This document shows positions 12,689 through 16,931 of a DNA stretch of 16,931 nt, piece by piece (the stretch's first letter is position 1; each line of letters opens with the position of its first letter). The stretch covers positions 1-16,931 of the forward strand of contig JAXDKI010000003.1 of the NCBI GenBank assembly GCA_034667245.1, in the 5' to 3' direction. This DNA comes from DATBFX01 sp034667245. GTDB taxonomy: Bacteria; Chloroflexota; Chloroflexia; Thermomicrobiales; UBA6265. Under the pieces are notes generated by a model. That model was given only the letters and a program-made list of their open reading frames with translations, had not been told where the DNA came from and did no database searches. A program made the position numbers and the translations under genes.

Positions 12689-12883
12689 GTGAGCGACACG
12701 GAGCGAATCGCGGAACTCGAGCACCGACTTAGGGAGACCAACTCGATGCTGGCGCGGCTCGCGGACGTCGTCCGGCGAATGGCCACCGAGGTGCGGGACC
12801 TACCAGGAGTGGACCGAAGTTCCCGCGCTTGGCGTGACGTCGAGGACGTCGTGCGGGACATCGACCAAGCTCGAGGACGCTGA
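12689..12883 (+). CDS. 64-aa coiled-coil protein
   Basis: GTG at 12689 with GGAGGG about six bases upstream. The product is one long charged helix with heptad spacing (RIAELEHRLRETNSMLARLADVVRRMATEV), then a shorter acidic helix (WRDVEDVVRDIDQ). It is probably an oligomerising small protein; SlyX-like in general look, not a firm match. It is 115 bases after the HisKA-like gene and converges on the gene ending at 12927. Confidence 0.5.
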   Translation: MSDTERIAELEHRLRETNSMLARLADVVRRMATEVRDLPGVDRSSRAWRDVEDVVRDIDQARGR

Positions 12884-12926
12884 GCCGGGTGTTTCGACGT
12901 CCGCAGGAGACGCGATCGGGCCGGCT

Positions 12927-13457
12927 TTACCCCGCTTCGACGTTGGTATCGTCCTCCGTCGCCGAGAGAAGGCGCCGCCGGGCAACGTCCTCGCCGGTTG
13001 CTTCGTCGACCAGGACGAGTTCGCCCGTGGCCCCGGTCGCCATCAAGCGGGAGGCATGCTCCGATAAGTCGGCCTGCCGCGCGTGAGCCGCGGTCGTGTG
13101 TCCGAGGACCACGACGGCGTCGGCGGAGCGGTGCTCGATGCGATAGGTCGGACCTCCCGTTCGGCTCTGGTGCTCGCGAAGCACCTCTTCCGCCTCCGCG
13201 AGACCCGCGGACCGCTCCCGGGCGTGGCTCGGGTGGGACGGAAGCCCGCGGCCGCGTCGGACAATGGCCTGGACAACGGCGGTGGCCGACGGATCGAGGT
13301 CGAGGGTGCATGGCTCCTCGCCCCAGGCGGATGGAGTATCAGCGAGGAGTCGCGCGATCCGGGAACGCAGCCCTGTCGGCTCTTCCCCACCTGAGGTCGC
13401 GTCCAGCTCCCGAGCTACCGCGGCCCATTCCCCGCGCGACAGCGTCACCTCATCCAT
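12927..13457 (-). CDS. Unknown 176-aa protein
   Basis: ATG at 13457 preceded by AAGGG about eight bases upstream. Residues 1-70 are helical (VTLSRGEWAAVARELDA, GLRSRIARLLAD); residues 75-110 contain a charged helix (ERSAGLAEAEEVLREHQSR); the end is beta-rich (TYRIEHRSADAVVVLGHT, TGELVLVDEATGEDVARRR). No signal, membrane or metal motifs. I do not recognise it. It is last on the minus run, 163 bases after the 116-aa gene, and may have its own promoter. Confidence 0.65.
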   Translation of the reverse strand: MDEVTLSRGEWAAVARELDATSGGEEPTGLRSRIARLLADTPSAWGEEPCTLDLDPSATAVVQAIVRRGRGLPSHPSHARERSAGLAEAEEVLREHQSRTGGPTYRIEHRSADAVVVLGHTTAAHARQADLSEHASRLMATGATGELVLVDEATGEDVARRRLLSATEDDTNVEAG

Positions 13458-13484
13458 CGTCTGCCCTTGCCATCGCGACCGCTA

Positions 13485-13542
13485 GGGCGACGACGGCCGT
13501 CCAAGTCGAACTGAGTAGCCGGCTCTCCCGCCGTCGTCGCCC
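13485..13542. repeat. Perfect 13-bp inverted repeat with long loop
   Basis: GGGCGACGACGGC (13485-13497) pairs with GCCGTCGTCGCCC (13530-13542) around a 32-base loop. It fills the gap between the minus-strand genes at 13621 and 13457. It could terminate the upstream operon or structure the leader of the next gene; no T-run follows on either strand. Confidence 0.6.
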
Positions 13543-13620
13543 ATGAGTTCACGCGGCGCCTCGTCGATGCGCTTAGGGCAGACCGACGGGGTAACCTCGT
13601 ACCAATCGCACTCGCTGCGC

Positions 13621-13971
13621 TCAGGCGACCTCTTCCTCGTCCTCGGGGTGGTCGCGGACGAGCCAGACGATGCGCGTGACAGTGCGCTCGCCGCTGGCGA
13701 GACTGCGAGCATTGAATTCCTGGACGAACTGGCGTGTCTCCTCGCGGAAGGCCGGTTCGTCCCAGGGGTCGGCGTATCGCGCGTTCGGCTGGCGGATCGC
13801 CGTAATCCGCCGACCCGCCGCGTCGAGCAGGTTCGCCGCGGTTGAGGTCGTCCATTCGCCAAAGCGCAGGAGCACGATCTCGTGCCGGTCCGCCGAGAAC
13901 TTCATCACGCGGAACGGCACGGTCACTCGTCCCACGCCCGGCGCGCTCGCGCGTCCACGTCGCCGGGTCAT
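13621..13971 (-). CDS. Unknown 116-aa protein
   Basis: ATG at 13971 overlaps the stop of the upstream paralogue gene by four bases (ATGA, 13968-13971). The first 20 residues are basic (TRRRGRASAPGVGRV). Then follow beta-like stretches (VPFRVMKFSADRHEIVLLRFGEW), a helix (TAANLLDAAGRRITAIR), an acidic helix (EPAFREETRQFVQEFNARSL) and a strand (TVTRIVWLVRDHPEDEEEV). No known motif. Overlap with the upstream gene and the same direction place it third in an operon that begins with a CSD gene. Confidence 0.68.
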   Translation of the reverse strand: MTRRRGRASAPGVGRVTVPFRVMKFSADRHEIVLLRFGEWTTSTAANLLDAAGRRITAIRQPNARYADPWDEPAFREETRQFVQEFNARSLASGERTVTRIVWLVRDHPEDEEEVA

Positions 13972-14396
13972 TCTGCCTTCGCCCGCCGCGCCGGTCCGGG
14001 CGTCAGGCCCGGCCGGATCGCTTCGATCGGCGCATCCTCCAGCACCCAGCGCCGCAACTCCGCGTGCTCGGGCAGGGCCAACCATTCAGTTGGCCCTGCC
14101 CGGATCGCCGCCACCGCGGCTGGCAGCTCCTCTCGGGTCATACGGTCCCCTCCGTACCAGGGCCGCTCCCTTGGATCGACTGTGCCGGCCGAGGTGCAAC
14201 GGCAGATTCGGAAGCACCAAAAGCGAGGTAAATGGGGATCACGGGCGGAATCGAGCCGGTAGACTCGTCCGCTCGCCCGGACCTTGAATTGAAAGCCGTG
14301 TCCCTCCGAATCGCGAGACGCCACGAGGTCGATGGCGTCCTCGACGACTCCCGCCTCCTGCGCGTTGGCGGTTTCGGGAGACGGCGGCGGCGTCAT
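13968..14396 (-). CDS. Unknown 142-aa protein, paralogue of 11314 gene
   Basis: The inverted-orientation relative of the gene at 11314, with the same length and core (KVRASGRVYRLDSAR, FWCFRICRC, ERPWYGGDRMTREELP). Its ATG is five bases after the stop of the CSD gene, and its stop overlaps the next start, so it sits inside a tight CSD operon. The four residues RA-LDE of the paralogue are replaced here by AGPT, within the left arm of a perfect 14-bp inverted repeat at 14069-14102. Function is unknown; conserved context with CSD genes is the only clue. Confidence 0.75.
   Translation of the reverse strand: MTPPPSPETANAQEAGVVEDAIDLVASRDSEGHGFQFKVRASGRVYRLDSARDPHLPRFWCFRICRCTSAGTVDPRERPWYGGDRMTREELPAAVAAIRAGPTEWLALPEHAELRRWVLEDAPIEAIRPGLTPGPARRAKAE
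14069..14102. repeat. Perfect 14-bp inverted repeat inside the paralogue gene
   Basis: CGGGCAGGGCCAAC (14069-14082), a six-base loop and GTTGGCCCTGCCCG (14089-14102). It lies wholly within coding sequence. The homologous stretch of the gene at 11314 has no such palindrome. Confidence 0.85.
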
Positions 14397-14401
14397 GCCG
14401 C

Positions 14402-14629
14402 TCAGGACTCGTCCGCCGGTCGTACGTTCGTCGCCCGTCTTCGAGTTGGGTCGCGCGGGTCCGGTCCCTCATCGAAGCTGACGCGCTGGCCCTCCCGCAG
14501 GTCATCGAACGTGCCGTCGGTGACCGCGGTGTGGTGGAAGAAGAGGTCGCCCCCGGCTCCGCCACCCTCGCGGGCGATGAAACCGAAGCCCTTCTCCGGG
14601 CGGACCGTTTTGATCGTGCCAGTTGCCAT
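14402..14629 (-). CDS. Cold shock protein, CSD family
   Basis: A 75-aa cold-shock-domain protein with AAAGGA about ten bases before the ATG. RNP1 is KGFGFIA (13-19) and RNP2 is DLFFH (28-32), both intact. It has a Gly-rich insert (EGGGAGG) between them and the C-terminal PDPRDPTRRRATNVRP seen in the gene at 10272. It is expected to bind single-stranded nucleic acid. It is followed directly by the 142-aa and 116-aa genes, so it heads or lies near the head of an operon. No TGTTATAGT promoter or leader box is seen upstream here. Confidence 0.92.
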   Translation of the reverse strand: MATGTIKTVRPEKGFGFIAREGGGAGGDLFFHHTAVTDGTFDDLREGQRVSFDEGPDPRDPTRRRATNVRPADES

Positions 14630-14699
14630 GTAGATTCGTCCTTTCGTCTTCGTTGAGTACTTACTTCCGACCGTCAGTTCACGCGATTTCGTCGGTGCG

Positions 14700-14861
14700 T
14701 CAGCCCTTCCGGCCCCGGCGCCGCTTCTCGACTTTGCGCGGCTTGGGTGCCTTCGGCACCTTCGCCGGTCGCGGCGTCTCCAAGGGAGGTGGGATCGGAT
14801 GCTCTCCAGGCTTGTGCTCGACCGGCGCGGCGCGGGCGGCACCCCAAAGGCCGAGTTGCAT
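14700..14861 (-). CDS. 53-aa basic Pro/Lys-rich protein
   Basis: ATG at 14861 with AGGAAGGAG about seven bases upstream. The product starts MQLGLWGAARAAPVEH and continues as a Pro/Lys/Arg tail (PKAPKPRKVEKRRRGRKG) with a net strong positive charge. It is disordered in appearance and could bind nucleic acid. It precedes the CSD gene by 70 bases on the same strand and may share its transcript. I do not recognise a family. The strong Shine-Dalgarno sequence is the main support. Confidence 0.5.
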   Translation of the reverse strand: MQLGLWGAARAAPVEHKPGEHPIPPPLETPRPAKVPKAPKPRKVEKRRRGRKG

Positions 14862-15197
14862 GGGAATCTCCTTCCTGCGCTGGTGTGCGGCCGTTTGCGG
14901 AGCCGCCGTGGTGCGGAACCGCAATGGACAGCCCGTCCACGGCCGCGTCGTGGGGGGGATGGGCGAACCCTACACCGTTTAGCGCTGCGGCGCAATGGAC
15001 GCGAATCCGAGGGCAGGGGTGGAACCATGCCGAGAACGTCTGCTTTCCCGCCGTGCGATGACTAAAATTCGACGGAAACACAAATATTCTCCCGTCCGCC
15101 GGGTGTCTAACGCCGCCTGATCCGCACTAAGGGGCCATGCTGCGCGCGTCACCGCGACCCCAGTAGTTGCGATGCCCTGACGAAATGAGGCAGTGCC
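14862..15197. other. Divergent intergenic region
   Basis: No gene seen. It separates the minus-strand CSD run from the plus-strand chemotaxis-type pseudogene. The A/T-rich patch around 15060-15090 is the likely place for promoters, but I cannot fix -10 and -35 elements with confidence. Confidence 0.4.
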
Positions 15198-16931
15198 GTG
15201 GCGGAGGTTACGGGTCGCCGCCCCAGTTCCGTCGACCAACTGGTGGTCGTCGGCGCTTCGGCCGGTGGCATTGAAGCACTCTCCGTCCTGGTCGATGCCC
15301 TTCCCGCCGGGCTGTCTGCGCCGTCGTGATCGCCCAGCACCTCGACCGGTCCCATCCTAACTACCTTGCCCAAATCCTCGCGCGGCGCGGCTCACTGCCG
15401 GTGATTACCGTCGAGGACCGCGAGGCTCTGGTCCCCGGCACGGTCTATGTCGTTCCCGCCAACCGGCATATCGCCGTCACCGACCTTGAGGTCCGCGTCC
15501 ACGCCGACGCCGCCCGCCGGCCCATCCCCTCGATCGACCTCCTCCCCACCGCCGCCGCCAGTATCTTCGGCGAGTGCCTCATCGCGGTGATCCTGACCGG
15601 TTCTGGGACAGTCGGGGCGGCCGGCGCCCGCGCCGTCAAGGAGGCGGGCGCGACGGTCGTCCTCCAGGACCCGGCCACCGCGGCCTTCCCATCCATGCCG
15701 CGGGCGCCGGTGCCACCAGTGGTCGATATCGTGGCACCACTTCCGCGCATCGGCGGGGTGCTTGCCGAGCTCCTCGCGGCCTCGCAAGTACCGAACGAAG
15801 GCGCTGCGGACCCTGATCTGGCCGCACTTCTGGCACAGATTCGCGCCCGACGTGGTAGCGATTTGCCCGCGTACAAGGCCGCAACGATCGATCGCCGACT
15901 CCGGGCCCGGATGGCAGCTGTGGGGGTCGAAACCATTCCTGCCTACCTGGGCTACCTGGAACAGAATCCTCAGGAAGAACAACGCCTGGTTGGTAGCTTC
16001 CTGATCAGAGTGACTCGCTTCTTTCGCGACCTTGCCCTGTTCACACGGCTGTGAGAGCAGGTGCTGCCCGAAGCGGATGGCCCCCGCTAACCGCGAGCTG
16101 CTGGCCGGCAACCGGGAGTTGACCGACACCGTCGATCGGCTGGAGGCGCAGAGCGACGACCTGCGTCTTTCCACGGCATCGGCGCAGATCGCGACCGAGG
16201 AGATCGAAACGCTCAACGAGGAGTTGCAGTCGGCGAACGAGGAACTGGAGACGCTCAACGAAGAGACCCAGGCGAACGTCGAGGAGCTCAACGTCGCCAA
16301 TGCCGAGCTCCAATCACGGGCGATGGAGTTGGAAGACCTCGCGGCGGCGCACGATCAGGAGCGAGGAGGGCTTGCGGCGATACTCGCCGGCATGGGCGAC
16401 GCGGTGCTGGTGGTCGACCGCCACGGGCGGGTGATCCGCACCAATGCGGCCTACGACGCGATCGCCGGCGTGCTCGGTGCCCCGTTCGTCCCGACCGATG
16501 AGCGCGGAGTGCCGCTGCCAGTGGAGGCGACTCCCCAGGCCAGGACGGCACGGGGCGAGCCGTTTCGCCACGATTTCGCGGTGATGGCGGAAGTTGGCGG
16601 AGGTGGCTCAGGTCCTCGCGCAGGGCCAAGAAATTGTGGTGGAGTCGGGGGATGGCCTGGTTCTGGTCGAGGGCGACGCAGGGCGTCTAGAGCAAGTGCT
16701 GCTCAACCTCCTTACCAACGCCATCAACTACGCGCCTGTCACCGACCGGATTGAGGTGCGGTTAGGTCGGCACGATGGGAAGGCCGAGCTTGCGGTGCGG
16801 GATAGGGGACCGGGGATCGGGGCCGGCGCGCTCGACGACATCTTTGAGCGGTTCGCACAGGCTCCAACGGTTGAGCGGCGGAGCACCCCTGGCCTCGGTC
16901 TCGGTCTCTACATTGCGCGAGTGATCCTGCG
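15198..16931 (+). pseudogene. Decayed CheB-CheR-PAS-histidine kinase fusion, open at right edge
   Basis: The domain order is CheB methylesterase (GTG 15198; VVVGASAGGIE with the active Ser, then AQHLD with the His), CheR N-terminal domain (about 15805-16070; LPAYKAATIDRRLRARM, VTRFFRD), the signature coiled coil EEIETLNEELQSANEELETL, a PAS domain (ILAGMGDAVLVVDRHG) and a kinase ATPase domain (NLLTNAINYAP, GLGLGLYIAR). Lesions: one base is missing near 15321, in SAPVV; the CheB catalytic Asp is Val (GSGTVG, codon at 15611); TGA at 16052-16054 replaces an Arg codon; the CheR catalytic domain is deleted near 16070; and PAS jumps to the ATPase in another frame near 16590, losing HisKA. Three reading frames are needed to follow it. 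Confidence 0.85.

Noticed and set aside
13543..13845. Plus-strand frame of 100 codons
   Set aside because: Antisense to the 116-aa gene at 13971, which has the ATGA coupling and operon context.

Overview
The window is GC-rich bacterial chromosome. It starts inside the 3' end of groEL, whose product ends in a GGM-repeat tail. Third codon positions are mostly G or C, Shine-Dalgarno sequences are clear, many small genes join by 4-base ATGA overlaps, and one surface protein has an LPXTG-type anchor, which points to a single-membrane cell wall. Together these suggest a Chloroflexota lineage (Thermomicrobia-like). That placement is inference, not a match to a named species.

Layout. 1-720: groEL end, a strong hairpin terminator and a small XRE regulator. 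1025-2972: a minus-strand pair (a receiver protein with an unusual N-terminal domain, then an unknown 117-aa protein) divergent from a plus-strand HTH protein. 2973-4186: gene-poor, with one weak minus-strand gene and a long leader. 4187-7394: a secreted pentapeptide-repeat LPXTG protein followed by a receiver-GAF-histidine kinase. 7475-7558: remnant of a second response regulator. 7673-10502: two copies of a divergent module in which a near-identical XRE regulator faces a cold-shock-domain (CSD) gene or operon. 10707-12883: plus-strand run of small unknown genes. 12927-14861: minus-strand run with a third CSD gene and an inverted paralogue of a gene from the plus run. 15198-end: a CheB-CheR-PAS-histidine kinase gene broken by several lesions.

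The most notable signal is a repeated transcription start unit. An extended -10 sequence TGTTATAGT is followed 49-68 bases later by the 14-base box GGGCCC(T/C)GCTCAGG. It occurs four times on the plus strand (2218, 3780, 8321, 10020), ahead of an HTH gene, the LPXTG gene, a CSD operon and a CSD gene. At three of the four sites a second TTATAG- or TTATGA-type promoter points the other way to a regulator gene. I read this as a small local regulon: paired XRE regulators, shared promoters, and long leaders on cold-shock genes.

Much of the rest is small, unrecognised accessory genes, paralogous duplication and decaying signalling genes.
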